From Cutibacterium modestum (GTDB taxonomy: Bacteria; Actinomycetota; Actinomycetes; Propionibacteriales; Propionibacteriaceae): a stretch of 64,000 bases of DNA. The notes under the pieces are model-generated. The model was not told the origin of the DNA, did no database searches, and worked only from the letters and a program-made list of their open reading frames with translations. Positions 9,003 through 18,266 of this stretch are shown piece by piece (within the stretch, counting starts at the first letter, position 1; each line of letters begins with the position of its first letter). Location: positions 620,001 to 684,000 of the forward strand of contig NZ_BJEN01000002.1 in assembly GCF_008326345.1 (NCBI RefSeq), in the 5' to 3' direction. The position numbers and the translations under genes are program-made.

Positions 9003-9386
9003 ATGCCAACCGGAAAGGTGCGTTTCTACGACGCCACCAAGGGGTTCGGTTTCCTGACGAAGGACGGCGGCGGTGACGTGTACGTCAACGCTTCCGCTCT
9101 GCCCGCAGGGGTGAACGCCCTGAAACCCGGTCAGAAGGTTGACTTCGGGATTGTTGAGGGACGTCGAGGAGAGCAGGCCCTGTCTCTGCAGATCGTCGAG
9201 ACCCCTGCATCGTTGTCCAAGGCGAGCCGCAAGAAGCCGCAAGAGATGGCGGTGATTTGCGAGGACCTCATCAAAATGCTCGACAAGATGGGCAATGGTT
9301 ACCGGCACGGACGTCACCCTGATCCGCGCACTGCCGTCGCGGTGGCCAAGATGCTTCGTGCGGTCGCTGACGAGTTGGAGCTGTGA
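9003..9386 (+). CDS. Cold-shock-domain protein, actinobacterial long form
   Basis: A 127-residue protein with an N-terminal cold-shock domain (PTGKVRFYDATKGFGFL, then DVYVNASAL) that carries the RNP-1-like GFGF and RNP-2-like VYVN motifs for single-stranded nucleic-acid binding. It continues with a 55-residue actinobacterial extension of predicted helices (EDLIKMLDKM, VAVAKMLRAVADELEL). Typical short CspA proteins are 65-70 residues, so this is the longer class. The start at 9003 is supported by AAGGAG at 8987-8992. It overlaps the DUF3027 gene by 4 bases, a conserved pairing in Actinobacteria. Confidence 0.9.
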   Translation: MPTGKVRFYDATKGFGFLTKDGGGDVYVNASALPAGVNALKPGQKVDFGIVEGRRGEQALSLQIVETPASLSKASRKKPQEMAVICEDLIKMLDKMGNGYRHGRHPDPRTAVAVAKMLRAVADELEL

Positions 9387-10186
9387 TGACACAGGTGACG
9401 TCGAAGCCGCGCACTGCGACCCGAGTTGTCAAGGCTGATGTGACCATTGCGAAGGCTGTTGATCAGGCCCGGGAAGCTGCCGAACGTCGTGCCGGTGATT
9501 TCGGTGTGGGTGAGCACGTCGGGACTATCGCCGAGGATGAGCGTGTTCTGACTCACCTGTTCGAGTGTCCGCATCCCGGCTACCGGGGATGGCGCTGGGC
9601 CGTGACGATGTCGCGCGCTCTACGTGGCCGTAACGTCACTGTTAATGAGGTCGTTCTCATCCCTGGTGAGGATTCCCTGCTGGTCCCTGAATGGGTGCCG
9701 TGGCGTGACCGGGTGCGGGCAGGTGACATCGCCGCCGGCACCATCATGCCGACCGCCGACAACGATCCGCGTTTGGAACCTGGCTACACCGGCGGTGAAT
9801 TGGCTGCAGATGAGGACCCAGCTGAGTGGGCTGCCACTCGCGCTGTCGTCTCCGAGTTGGGGCTAGGGCGTGAGCGACTGCTGTCGCGAGAGGGCCGTGA
9901 CTCCACTGCTGAGCGCTGGTTTGCTGGTGACGGCGGTCCGGATAACGCGACGAGCCGGCATGCGCCAGCCAGTTGCGTGACGTGCGGGTACTTCGTGCGT
10001 CTGCAACATTCCCTGGGATGGGTTTTTGGGGTGTGCTCGAACGAGTTCTCTCCCTCCGACGGCTCGGTGGTTCATGTCGACCATGGTTGCGGAGGCCACT
10101 CCGATGTCGTTGAGAAGCGTCGGGGGATTGAGCTCCCAGAGCCGGTTTTTGACACCATTTCGATCGACGAGTCGTTGTTCGACTGA
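9383..10186 (+). CDS. DUF3027 family protein
   Basis: A 267-residue protein of the actinobacterial DUF3027 family. The body contains HPGYRGWRWAVTMSRA and a long acidic stretch. The C-terminal part has four cysteines in a pattern suggesting a zinc site (C198, C201, C218, C236, with nearby His). Function is unknown. It is translationally coupled to the cold-shock gene by the overlap at 9383-9386, so a role linked to RNA or nucleoid physiology may be guessed but not shown. Confidence 0.85.
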   Translation: MMTQVTSKPRTATRVVKADVTIAKAVDQAREAAERRAGDFGVGEHVGTIAEDERVLTHLFECPHPGYRGWRWAVTMSRALRGRNVTVNEVVLIPGEDSLLVPEWVPWRDRVRAGDIAAGTIMPTADNDPRLEPGYTGGELAADEDPAEWAATRAVVSELGLGRERLLSREGRDSTAERWFAGDGGPDNATSRHAPASCVTCGYFVRLQHSLGWVFGVCSNEFSPSDGSVVHVDHGCGGHSDVVEKRRGIELPEPVFDTISIDESLFD

Positions 10187-10224
10187 GTCATCTCGCTTGC
10201 AGGAATCCCGGCCTGCGAGCGAAT

Positions 10225-10491
10225 TCAGGAACGTCGCCAGCAATATGCGCTGCCGAGAACACCTAGGCCGGTACCCGTCAGGCAGATCCATAGCCAGTCG
10301 CGGTAACCACTCTCGGTGAGACGGTCGAGCATGATCCAGCAGATAAGAGATGCCATTGCGAAAGCGATAGTTCCCACGATGCCGACCGTCACCCCGTTTT
10401 CGTCAATGGGGGCGACGTTCGCCTGGGTAAGCAGGTGATGGTTGGACACGGCCCCATCGTAATGCCCTGCAACATTGCCGTGACACGTCAT
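10225..10491 (-). CDS. DUF2530 family small membrane protein
   Basis: A short protein (up to 88 residues) with two hydrophobic helices (GIVGTIAFAMASLICWIM and DWLWICLTGTGLGVLG) and a basic C-terminal end, the layout of the DUF2530 family found beside DUF3027 and an NCS2 permease in Actinobacteria. The first 14 residues are not family-like, and a GTG at 10449 preceded by GGGG may be the true start. It is convergent with DUF3027 and divergent from the permease gene, whose start is 16 bases away. Confidence 0.7.
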   Translation of the reverse strand: MTCHGNVAGHYDGAVSNHHLLTQANVAPIDENGVTVGIVGTIAFAMASLICWIMLDRLTESGYRDWLWICLTGTGLGVLGSAYCWRRS

Positions 10492-10506
10492 CCCTAGAAT
10501 GCCTCC

Positions 10507-12018
10507 GTGCCTAGCAACACCACATCAGTAAGATCCGATCATTGGTTTCATTTGACAGAACGTGGCTCGACGAGGTCACGTGAAGTTCGCGGCGGCATCG
10601 TCACCTTCTTTACGATGGCTTACATCCTGGCCCTTAACCCTCTTATCATCGGCACCGCAGCAGATAAGAATGGCAAGCTCCTCAATGGAGCGCCAAAGTT
10701 TCTTGACGCTGCCGGCACCACCCTCAATACCGCTGGTATTGATGACAACAAAATCATGGTAATGGCCGTGACCGCCTTCGTGGCTGGCGTCATGACGATT
10801 GCCATGGGTATCTGGGGACGATTCCCGATGGGTATCGCAACAGGCTTGGGCATTAATTCTTTGCTGGCCTACGTCGTCGCCCCGACGATGAGGTGGTCTC
10901 AGGCTATGGGCTTGGTTGTTTGGGAGGGCATCCTCATCCTGGTGTTCGTCCTTACTGGCGTCCGGGAAATGATTTTCCGGGCCGTCCCGAATTCCTTGCG
11001 TTCGGCGATCAGCGTCGGAGTTGGCCTGTTCATCGCTTTTGTCGGATTCGTGGATTCTGGTGTGATTCGCCGCGGTTCGGGTACCCCTGTCACTCTGGGA
11101 GTTGGTGGCAGCTTGGAGGGGTGGCCAATCCTGCTGTGCCTGTTTGGTTTCCTGCTGCTGGTGGTGTTGCATCAGCGTCACGTCAAGGGATCCATGCTCA
11201 TCGCGATCATCGGCACCTCGTTGGTGGGGGTGGTCATCGAAACCATGGGAACCATTGGCGCGCAGAGTGACAAGAACCCCACTGGCTGGGCTCTCAACGT
11301 GCCCCGTCTGCCCGCAGCCTCGGATTTCCGCTGGCCTGACTTGGGCTTGCTTGGTCATGTTGACCTTTTTGGCGGGTTCCTTGCCGACGGCCACTTCCGA
11401 ATCGGTGTCTTCCTGGGTACCTTGCTGGTGGTGTTCTCCCTGATGCTCGCTGATTTCTTTGACACCATGGGGACGGTTGTCGCGATTGGTGACCAGGCTG
11501 GCATCCTTGACGAGACCGGCAACCCTGAGCACTTCAAGGGAATCCTCGTCGTTGATGCCTTGGCTGCGGTCGCCGGCGGTCTTGGGTCAGCATCGTCGGC
11601 AACGGGTTACGTTGAATCGGCTGCTGGCGTGGGGGAGGGGGCCCGCACAGGTATCTCTTCCATCGTCACCGGTCTGGGATTCCTGTTGGCGATGTTTCTG
11701 TCACCGATCGTGTCGATCATTCCTTCTGAGGCAGCCGCGCCGGTGCTCGTTTTCGTCGGGTTCCTCATGATGGCTCAGGTCACGCACATTGACTGGAAGC
11801 ACGTTGAGGAGGGCCTACCAGCCTTCCTGGGCATGGTGCTCATGCCGTTCGCCTACTCGATCACTACGGGTATCGGAGCTGGCCTCATCATGTTCTGCAT
11901 CACCAAGGCCATCGCTGGTAAGGCTCGCAGCGTGCACCCCCTGCTGTGGGTCGTTGCCCTCCTCTTCGTGGTGTACTTCAGCCAGTCCCTTCTTATGAGG
12001 CTGTTTGGTCAGCTCTGA
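10507..12018 (+). CDS. NCS2 family purine (guanine/hypoxanthine) permease
   Basis: A 503-residue polytopic permease of the AzgA/PbuG branch of the NCS2 family. It begins with REVRGGIVTFFTMAYILALNP, the family signature, and contains FFDTMGTVVAIGDQAG and the SATGYVESAAGVGEGARTG substrate-site region. About 12-14 hydrophobic segments can be counted. It probably imports purine bases with protons; the specificity among adenine, guanine and hypoxanthine cannot be read from sequence. The start is a GTG at 10507, divergent from the DUF2530 gene. Confidence 0.9.
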   Translation: MPSNTTSVRSDHWFHLTERGSTRSREVRGGIVTFFTMAYILALNPLIIGTAADKNGKLLNGAPKFLDAAGTTLNTAGIDDNKIMVMAVTAFVAGVMTIAMGIWGRFPMGIATGLGINSLLAYVVAPTMRWSQAMGLVVWEGILILVFVLTGVREMIFRAVPNSLRSAISVGVGLFIAFVGFVDSGVIRRGSGTPVTLGVGGSLEGWPILLCLFGFLLLVVLHQRHVKGSMLIAIIGTSLVGVVIETMGTIGAQSDKNPTGWALNVPRLPAASDFRWPDLGLLGHVDLFGGFLADGHFRIGVFLGTLLVVFSLMLADFFDTMGTVVAIGDQAGILDETGNPEHFKGILVVDALAAVAGGLGSASSATGYVESAAGVGEGARTGISSIVTGLGFLLAMFLSPIVSIIPSEAAAPVLVFVGFLMMAQVTHIDWKHVEEGLPAFLGMVLMPFAYSITTGIGAGLIMFCITKAIAGKARSVHPLLWVVALLFVVYFSQSLLMRLFGQL

Positions 12019-12703
12019 GACCAGTAGGGTGGGCGCCTTCGACAGTGTCCGGCTGCCAGACCACTAAGAGGTCTGGCGCCGGGCGGCCCAGGTCTACGGC
12101 AAGGTGCTTCCACCCCGGGTAAGAATCGAGGAACTTCAGCACGGCCTCAGCCTCACCTCGTCGTGCAGACGGCACTGTGCCAATGACCTTTGACAGCTCA
12201 ACCCAGGTGGCTAGTATCTGAGCGGTGTCGACGTAACCAATCTTCATGCCAGGTGCTGGTCGTAATGGAATCTGGGGGTCCCCACTCATGAGCCGCTTGA
12301 GCGAGTAGGCGCTGGGTAATCCAGCCGCTGCCAGATCACAATCCAACTCTTCGGAGCGCGCCATCGACATGGGAATTTCAGTCCACCCCCATGACAGATG
12401 GGTAAGCCAATCACTAACAAGCCGCTAGCACCGTGCCAACCGATCGGATTCGATATAGTGCCCGCGGACGAGGTCTTCGACATCGTTGGGGGTCGGCCAT
12501 CCGGTTGGCAGCATCGGACCTTCAACGTTGGGCTGGTAGAGCGGGTGGAACGTGCTGCGCCACCTCGACCGACGGTGGTGATGAACGGGCACGCTAAGGC
12601 GAGCCTCGGTCCACCTACGTAGTTTCATGGCGAGACCCTCGTCGGCCCCGAATATGTCGCGAACTTCGTCGATCGCGATGGCGTTGAATCTCAACCCACC
12701 CAT
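11993..12703 (-). pseudogene. Hypothetical protein gene interrupted by an in-frame TAG
   Basis: Two open stretches on the minus strand, upstream (about 12703-12428) and downstream (12424-11993), are in the same frame and separated only by TAG at 12425-12427. The joined product would be about 236 residues, running through ESDRLARC, the stop, then RLVSDWLTHLSW and on to PDLLVVWQPD. I do not recognise the family with certainty; the N-terminal part (FNAIAIDEVRDIFGA) resembles small actinobacterial DUF proteins. The start could be the ATG at 12703 or 12748. The frame after the stop reads naturally as coding. This is best called a nonsense-disrupted gene, though an ATG at 12370 could give a truncated product. 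Confidence 0.6.
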
Positions 12704-12746
12704 AGCGACAGGGTATAAGACAGCGGGTCGGCATAAGGTGTCGTCC

Positions 12747-12830
12747 ATGAATTCACGCTCCAGACAGCACATCATCAGCGGGGTTCTCATCATCCTCGTG
12801 TTCCTCGTCGTGATGGGATCCCTGCTGTGA
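12747..12830 (+). CDS. Predicted 27-residue membrane peptide
   Basis: A very short frame encoding a basic N-terminus (MNSRSRQ) and one hydrophobic segment (IISGVLIILVFLVVMGSLL). Tiny single-helix proteins of this kind are common in Actinobacteria, and the composition is clearly membrane-like, but no clear ribosome-binding site is visible. Its start codon overlaps a possible divergent start at 12748. Treat as tentative. Confidence 0.35.
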   Translation: MNSRSRQHIISGVLIILVFLVVMGSLL

Positions 12831-12862
12831 TAGGCCGGCCCGACATGGCAGGATGTGACATT

Positions 12863-13852
12863 GTGACCCAACGATCCCGGACCCGACTTCGCGTCTCTCG
12901 AGCTGCGAGCGCGTTCCTGGCGCTCGGATGCGCTTGGGGGTTATCGGTCGGTCCTGCAGCAGCTGCTGGCCTCACCGTCAGCACGGGTGAGAAGCTTGGC
13001 ACCCTTGTAGGTATGGCTGCCGATCTTAATCATGACTGGTACTGGATCACCGATGGTTCCTCGTCAACGGTCCGTTCTTTGCTTGCTCTCGACAGGTCGG
13101 GCAAAGAAGTTCACCGGGTGGCATGGGAGCCAGCCTTCCACGACGTCGAGGCGATGTCGTGGGCTAACGGTGTGCTGTACGTCGCTGACATTGGTGACAA
13201 GAAAGCTCGGCGTCATGGCATTCGGGTGGTGTCCCCAACCTCGACGACAGCTAAACAGTCCGCCTATTACGAGTGGATGTTCACCTATCCGGACGGTGCT
13301 CACGACGCCAAAGCCTTGTCCGTCAGCCCCAAGGGGAGTTTTTACATCATCACCGACGGTCCGCACCCTGCGATTTACCGAGGCGGTCCTCAGGTGAGTC
13401 GCACCGAATCGAACCCGCTCGAAAAAGTGGCGGATGCTCCCGCTGGGGTCAAGGACGCCACATTCTTGCCAGACGGGTCACGAATGGCCATACTTACTGG
13501 GCACGAGGTGCGCATCGTTGACGCCTACTCCTGGAAGACAGTCGCCAACGCGGCCTTCTCCGGCGGTCAGGCCATCACGACGGACACCACTCAAAAGACT
13601 CTGGAGATTGCGACCTCAGGTAACAAGGTGAAGGGGATCAAGTTCCCAACAACTTTGACTTCGATCACGCCGACCCCGTCACACACTCCAAAAGTCAAGG
13701 CAGCGGCTCCCCACGCTAACGGCAAACCGACATCCAAGGCGCGATCAGGAACTCTCATCGCGGTGATGGGGGCGGTTGCAGTGGCGTTGTGCGCCGGCGT
13801 CATCACCTTCTTCTACGGCCGCTCCCGTGACACCACCTGGCGCCACCGCTAG
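12863..13852 (+). CDS. Exported beta-propeller-like protein with C-terminal anchor
   Basis: About 329 residues. A classical signal peptide (basic TQRSRTRLRVSR, hydrophobic core, AAAA before GLTVS) precedes a domain of repeated short beta-type segments (WYWITDGSS, GVLYVADIGDKK, GSFYIITDG, DATFLPDGSRMAILTG) that looks like a propeller fold. A Pro/Thr/Lys linker and one transmembrane helix (LIAVMGAVAVALCAGVITFFYG) with a basic tail complete it. It is probably a surface protein anchored by that helix. The GTG at 12863 gives the best signal peptide; ATG 12845 is possible. Function unknown. Confidence 0.75.
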   Translation: MTQRSRTRLRVSRAASAFLALGCAWGLSVGPAAAAGLTVSTGEKLGTLVGMAADLNHDWYWITDGSSSTVRSLLALDRSGKEVHRVAWEPAFHDVEAMSWANGVLYVADIGDKKARRHGIRVVSPTSTTAKQSAYYEWMFTYPDGAHDAKALSVSPKGSFYIITDGPHPAIYRGGPQVSRTESNPLEKVADAPAGVKDATFLPDGSRMAILTGHEVRIVDAYSWKTVANAAFSGGQAITTDTTQKTLEIATSGNKVKGIKFPTTLTSITPTPSHTPKVKAAAPHANGKPTSKARSGTLIAVMGAVAVALCAGVITFFYGRSRDTTWRHR

Positions 13853-14967
13853 TCGTGATGTTCGAGCAGCCAGTCCAGGCATGCCGTCAAAGCTTCGACG
13901 TCGCTCGGCTCAATCGAGCTGAAGGTCGCGCCCCGGATCTGATTGCGCCCCAGTTTGCGGTAAGGCTCGATGTCCAGGATGCCGTTTTCGCGGGCACGGG
14001 CGCACAGGTGCGCGGCGTCGATGGACTCGTCGATGTCGATCGTTACGACAACCGGGCTGCGTAGCGTCAGGTCAGTGACGAAGGGGGTCGTCAGGGGGTT
14101 GTCTTCGGCCCAGCGGTAGAGGATTCCTGACGTTGACGCCGTGCGTAACGCAGCCCACGCCATACCGCCTTGATCGAGTAACCACCGGCACTGCGCCTCT
14201 AGCATGACGAGGGTGGCCAAAGCTGGGGTATTAAGGGTCTGGTCGGCTCGCGAGTTCGTCACCGCAAGGCTTAAGTCGAGCATTTGGGGCACCCAACGGG
14301 CCGAGGATGTCACTTTGTTCGAGCGTTCGATTGCTTCGGGTGACAGGATTGCAAGCCATAATCCACCATCTGAGGACAGATTTTTCTGCGGTGAAAAGTA
14401 GTAGGCGTCAATGGTTGAGATATCCGCCGCGACGCCACCGGCAGCCGAGGTGGCGTCGACGAGGACGAGGGAGTTGTCGTCAATGTCACCAGGCCGCTGG
14501 ACTGGTGCCACGACACCGGTGGAGGTCTCGTTGTGGGCCCAGGCATAGGCGTCGACGCCGCTGACAGCCTCCGGTAAGGCGAGCTCGCCAGGTTCGGCGT
14601 GAAATACGGCGGGGTCGGCAAGAAAGGGAGCACGCTGCAACGCCGAGGAAAATTTTCGCGTGAATTCGCCATAGACACCGATGGCAGCTCGGTTTTCGAC
14701 GAGGCAGACGGTCGCCATATCCCAGAACAGGGTGGCCCCACCATTGCCGAGTGCCACTTCATAGTCGGCTGGCAAGTTATACAGTTCGGTTAACTCTTCA
14801 CGGATCGCCGCGACCATGTGACGGACTGGTGGTTGGCGATGGGAGGTGCCCATCACTGATCCTGGTTCGGACAGGCTGGCTACCACCTCACGACGGATTC
14901 GAGACGGTCCACAACCGAATCGGGGGTCGGAGGGTAAAAGGTCACGGGGAATCCTCGGCTGAGCCAT
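13849..14967 (-). CDS. serC: Phosphoserine aminotransferase, actinobacterial type
   Basis: A 372-residue class V PLP aminotransferase closely resembling mycobacterial-type SerC. It transfers an amino group from glutamate to 3-phosphohydroxypyruvate in serine synthesis. The N-terminus DPRFGCGPSRIRREV, the GTSHR loop and YYFSPQKNLSSDGG with the PLP-binding Lys are all visible. The start at ATG 14967 aligns with family members; the frame extends 90 bases further without support. It is divergent from nagA across a gap of about 90 bases and overlaps the preceding convergent gene by 4 bases at its stop. Confidence 0.93.
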   Translation of the reverse strand: MAQPRIPRDLLPSDPRFGCGPSRIRREVVASLSEPGSVMGTSHRQPPVRHMVAAIREELTELYNLPADYEVALGNGGATLFWDMATVCLVENRAAIGVYGEFTRKFSSALQRAPFLADPAVFHAEPGELALPEAVSGVDAYAWAHNETSTGVVAPVQRPGDIDDNSLVLVDATSAAGGVAADISTIDAYYFSPQKNLSSDGGLWLAILSPEAIERSNKVTSSARWVPQMLDLSLAVTNSRADQTLNTPALATLVMLEAQCRWLLDQGGMAWAALRTASTSGILYRWAEDNPLTTPFVTDLTLRSPVVVTIDIDESIDAAHLCARARENGILDIEPYRKLGRNQIRGATFSSIEPSDVEALTACLDWLLEHHD

Positions 14968-15059
14968 AATCCGATCTTCGCAGATCATGTAGTGCATAAC
15001 AGCAGAGTTCACGCTGTGATCGTGTGGCAGGATGAGGGGAACCGGGCTAGGAGGCATAG

Positions 15060-16190
15060 ATGATCACCCGCATTGCTTCTCACCACGTCGTCGATCGTGA
15101 TGGCAGGGATTCACCAGCGACGATCACCGTCGAGGCTGGACGCATAAGTGACGTCAGCGAGGGTATTGAACCGAAAGCCGAACTCGTTGACGAGTGGATC
15201 TTGCCGGGATATGTCGACACCCACTGTCACGGTGGCGCCGGTGCTGACTTCACCGATCCTGATTCCAAGGCCGCTCTACGTGCCGTCCATTACCACCGCA
15301 GCCAGGGATCGACGACTCTGTTTGCTTCGACGGTGACTGCGGCAATTGACGACGTCGTCACGCAGATTGAGCGACTTCGTCGACTCGTCGACCTTGACGA
15401 GATCGCCGGCATCCACTTGGAGGGGCCGTTCCTGGCTGAGTCGCGGAAAGGGGCCCACGCCGTCGAGCTGTTGTGTGACCCAGATCCGGCATCTGTGGAT
15501 CGGCTCATCGAGGCTGGCGGTTCGGCTCTCAAGATGGTGACTATCGCCCCGGAACGTGCGCACGGCTTGGAGGCGGTGGCCACCTTCAGTAACGCGGGGG
15601 TACACGCTGCTATCGGTCATACCGAATGTGACAACACGACGGCTAGCGCTGCAGTCGACGCCGGAGCAGACGTCGTGACCCATTTGTTCAATGCGATGCC
15701 ATCCATCCATCACCGAAAGCCCGGTCCGGTGCCGCCGATGCTCACTGATTCTCGGGTGGTCTGTGAGCTCATCTGCGATGGCGTCCACTTGGCCCCGGAC
15801 GTCGTTCGGATGGCGATGTCGACCGCCTGCCCGAAACGCATCGCCTTGGTGACCGATGCTATGAGCGCGACCGGTCAGCCTGACGGCGACTACATTCTGG
15901 GTAGTTTGCCAGTGAAAGTTGTCGATGGGCGCGCCCGGTTGTTGGCTGCTGATGGTTCGCTGGGAGCGATAGCGGGATCGACTCTGACGATGGGTCGAGC
16001 GGTCGAGTTCGTTACTTCCGTCGTGGGTGTCCCGTTGGGTCGGGTTGCCGTCGTGGCGGCCACAACACCGGCCAGAATCCACGGTTTGGATGAGGTTGGC
16101 GCCATCGAAGAGGGCCGCTGGGCTGACTTGTGTCTCACTGACGCGAGGGGTCATCTGGTGCGCGTCGTTCGCCGCGGTGAGACAATCTGA
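15060..16190 (+). CDS. nagA: N-acetylglucosamine-6-phosphate deacetylase
   Basis: A 376-residue amidohydrolase. It removes acetyl from GlcNAc-6-P to give GlcN-6-P, the substrate of NagB encoded at 8078-8863. The metal motif VDTHCHGG, the EGPF block (HLEGPFL), AIGHTE, the HLFNAMP segment and the catalytic Asp in LVTDAMSATG are all present. Length and ends match NagA. The start is the ATG at 15060. An IdeR-like regulator gene follows after 154 bases. Confidence 0.95.
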   Translation: MITRIASHHVVDRDGRDSPATITVEAGRISDVSEGIEPKAELVDEWILPGYVDTHCHGGAGADFTDPDSKAALRAVHYHRSQGSTTLFASTVTAAIDDVVTQIERLRRLVDLDEIAGIHLEGPFLAESRKGAHAVELLCDPDPASVDRLIEAGGSALKMVTIAPERAHGLEAVATFSNAGVHAAIGHTECDNTTASAAVDAGADVVTHLFNAMPSIHHRKPGPVPPMLTDSRVVCELICDGVHLAPDVVRMAMSTACPKRIALVTDAMSATGQPDGDYILGSLPVKVVDGRARLLAADGSLGAIAGSTLTMGRAVEFVTSVVGVPLGRVAVVAATTPARIHGLDEVGAIEEGRWADLCLTDARGHLVRVVRRGETI

Positions 16191-16344
16191 CGGCTACCGC
16201 GGTTGATTGAGCACTAAACTTTCCTTGCAGGGGGTCGCTCGGGCGTGAGCAATGACGCCCGAAAGATTGTTGATAGTGAGCTTGTCCAATGGGCAGGCGG
16301 CTAGCGTCGCCCTTCGGCTGCGAGGGCGGGGAAGAGGTGGCACC

Positions 16345-17043
16345 GTGAGCAGTGAGCTCGTTGACACGACGGAGATGTATCTGCGGACTTTCTACGAGCT
16401 GCTCGAGGAGGGCGTCGAACTGCGTCGGGCCCGTATCGTCGAGCGATTGCACCAGTCTGGCCCGACTGTCTCCCAGACCGTGGCTCGTATGGCGCGTGAT
16501 GGCCTCGTAGTCGTCGAGTCTGATCGCTCGATCTCGCTGACCCAAGAAGGCCACGACGTGGCCCAGACTGTTATGCGCAAACATCGTCTGGCCGAATGTC
16601 TGCTTACCCAGGTCATTGGCCTTCGCCCCGATTTGGTGCATGACGAGGCATGCCGGTGGGAGCACGTCATTTCTGGCGAGGTTGAGAAGCGACTCACGGG
16701 GCTCCTTGACAACCCTGATGTTTCTCCGTACGGCTGCCCACTGCCGCCTGAACAAACTGGGTGTTGTCCGGATGGTTCCGTCCGCTTTCGTGACGACTCC
16801 ATGCCCTTAGACGAGGTCATCGCCGAGGTTGGCTGTCCGGTCAGTGTGACTGTTACCCGGTTGTCAGAGTTCTTCCAAGCTACAGAGGGCAATCTCGCGG
16901 ACGTTTACGCGGCCGGCTTATTGCCGGGTAAGAGCATTGAGGTCGATGATGACGCCGATGGTATCCGGTTGACCGGCTCTGAGGGTTCTGTCGTCGTCGA
17001 TCCAGGGATCCTCTCGGGCCTATTCGTCGCTCAGAATTCCTGA
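16345..17043 (+). CDS. IdeR/DtxR family metal-dependent transcriptional regulator
   Basis: A 232-residue regulator very close to IdeR. The winged-helix N-terminal domain has ELVDTTEMYLRT, RIVERLHQSGPTVSQTVARM and RDGLVVVE; the metal-binding and dimerisation domain has MRKHRLAECLL and HDEACRWEHV, which carry the metal ligands. A C-terminal SH3-like domain is present. Such proteins bind Fe(II) or Mn(II) and repress iron uptake or activate storage genes. The GTG at 16345, after GGAAGAGG, is the start that matches homologues, although the frame opens earlier at 16252. Confidence 0.9.
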   Translation: MSSELVDTTEMYLRTFYELLEEGVELRRARIVERLHQSGPTVSQTVARMARDGLVVVESDRSISLTQEGHDVAQTVMRKHRLAECLLTQVIGLRPDLVHDEACRWEHVISGEVEKRLTGLLDNPDVSPYGCPLPPEQTGCCPDGSVRFRDDSMPLDEVIAEVGCPVSVTVTRLSEFFQATEGNLADVYAAGLLPGKSIEVDDDADGIRLTGSEGSVVVDPGILSGLFVAQNS

Positions 17044-17063
17044 GTCACGGTGACTGCGCCGCA

Positions 17064-18143
17064 ATGAGTGTGCCTCAAACCCTGTGGCCCAGTCAGGTAC
17101 TGAACTTGGACCAGATCGCCGCCCTCTGTGAATCAGGCTGGTACGACACCGCTGATTCCATGTTGAGAATGGTGCACGCATCTGAGTCTGACAATCCTCA
17201 CCTAGTGCAGGCCGCTGCCGTAATGGCGGTAGCTCGCCGAGTCATGACTTTGGACGCTGAGGATTTTGAGGAAATTGGTGACGCCTTGCCAACCGATCTG
17301 CGATTCCGCCTTATTGACTCCGGTTTTCCGCACCATCCGCGTGCCGCAGCGAGAGGAGCGCTCGGTAGCCTCGTCCCTTTATACGAGCTTATGCTTGAGG
17401 TCCTTGACATCCGGATGCATCGTGAGGAGCCTCAGCAGGTCGTTATGGTCTGCCACATCCTGGGTGAATACTTAGCGCAGTTGGCCTGGCAACCGGTCTT
17501 AGGCGACGGCGGGGACCCTCTCACCCTTCCCGGCAAGGTTGGCGAGAAATGGGGTGGTGATGGTCAAGGCTGTGCCCACACCTCCGCTATGAATGCCACC
17601 GCGCGGCGCAGTCTGCATGCTGCCCAGGGAGACGAGGAGGGGTATACCTCGTACCTTGACAAATTCCACTCTCGGCTGGGGGAGGCCCTCGGAGTGTGCG
17701 CCATGAACCATGCCACTATCAGTGCCGGTGAGCGTCCCGACGTTGGCATCACCTGTCCTGCACCGTGCCAGTGGGCCTTGACTGGGACCCGGGAGGAGCG
17801 CAGAGCCCTTGACGCTCGGGTGCGTCTGGCTCGGATTTTCCAAGAGTCTGGCCTGGTGGCCCTGCGTCATCACGCCCCGGTGGGTCATTTCTTTGGGGTG
17901 CCGTCGGGCAGCGAGATCGGACATGCGTGGGTGACGACGTGGAACAAGCTCAACGAGCAGTGGGCTGATGGCTCCAATCCAATGCTCGACCCGTCGGCTC
18001 CGGGGTATGATGTTGATGTCTCTGACGAGGCGTTGCCTGGGATGTCCCGGGTGGTGTCGGTCATCGCTGCGCGGCCGATTCGAGCTGGTCATTTGCTTCA
18101 AGATTTGGGTGCCACCGCAATTGCCGAGTTGAAGGCTGCTTGA
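17064..18143 (+). CDS. Hypothetical cytoplasmic protein, cysteine-containing
   Basis: I do not recognise this 359-residue protein. It has no signal peptide or membrane segment. The N-terminal third is helical (LVQAAAVMAVARRVM, LVPLYELMLEVLDIRM). The centre holds several cysteines (in GCAHTS, GVCAMNHATIS and ITCPAPCQW) that could bind metal or redox cofactors. It starts 20 bases after the IdeR-like regulator gene and precedes a thioredoxin gene, so it may be metal- or redox-linked; that is an inference from position only. Confidence 0.65.
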   Translation: MSVPQTLWPSQVLNLDQIAALCESGWYDTADSMLRMVHASESDNPHLVQAAAVMAVARRVMTLDAEDFEEIGDALPTDLRFRLIDSGFPHHPRAAARGALGSLVPLYELMLEVLDIRMHREEPQQVVMVCHILGEYLAQLAWQPVLGDGGDPLTLPGKVGEKWGGDGQGCAHTSAMNATARRSLHAAQGDEEGYTSYLDKFHSRLGEALGVCAMNHATISAGERPDVGITCPAPCQWALTGTREERRALDARVRLARIFQESGLVALRHHAPVGHFFGVPSGSEIGHAWVTTWNKLNEQWADGSNPMLDPSAPGYDVDVSDEALPGMSRVVSVIAARPIRAGHLLQDLGATAIAELKAA

Positions 18144-18266
18144 GATCCCGTTAAGTGCGGGTGCGTCGGGGAATAGTTCGGTGCTTGTTGCTGTTTGATG
18201 ACGTACGGGCCGAGGCGCCACGGCGTTGCGGTCGACCGAACCTAAGCGATTACCGGGAGGTACAAG

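Noticed and set aside
10576-11532. 318-codon minus-strand frame inside the purine permease
   Set aside because: It is rich in His, Gln and Asp as expected from antisense of a membrane protein; the permease is certain.
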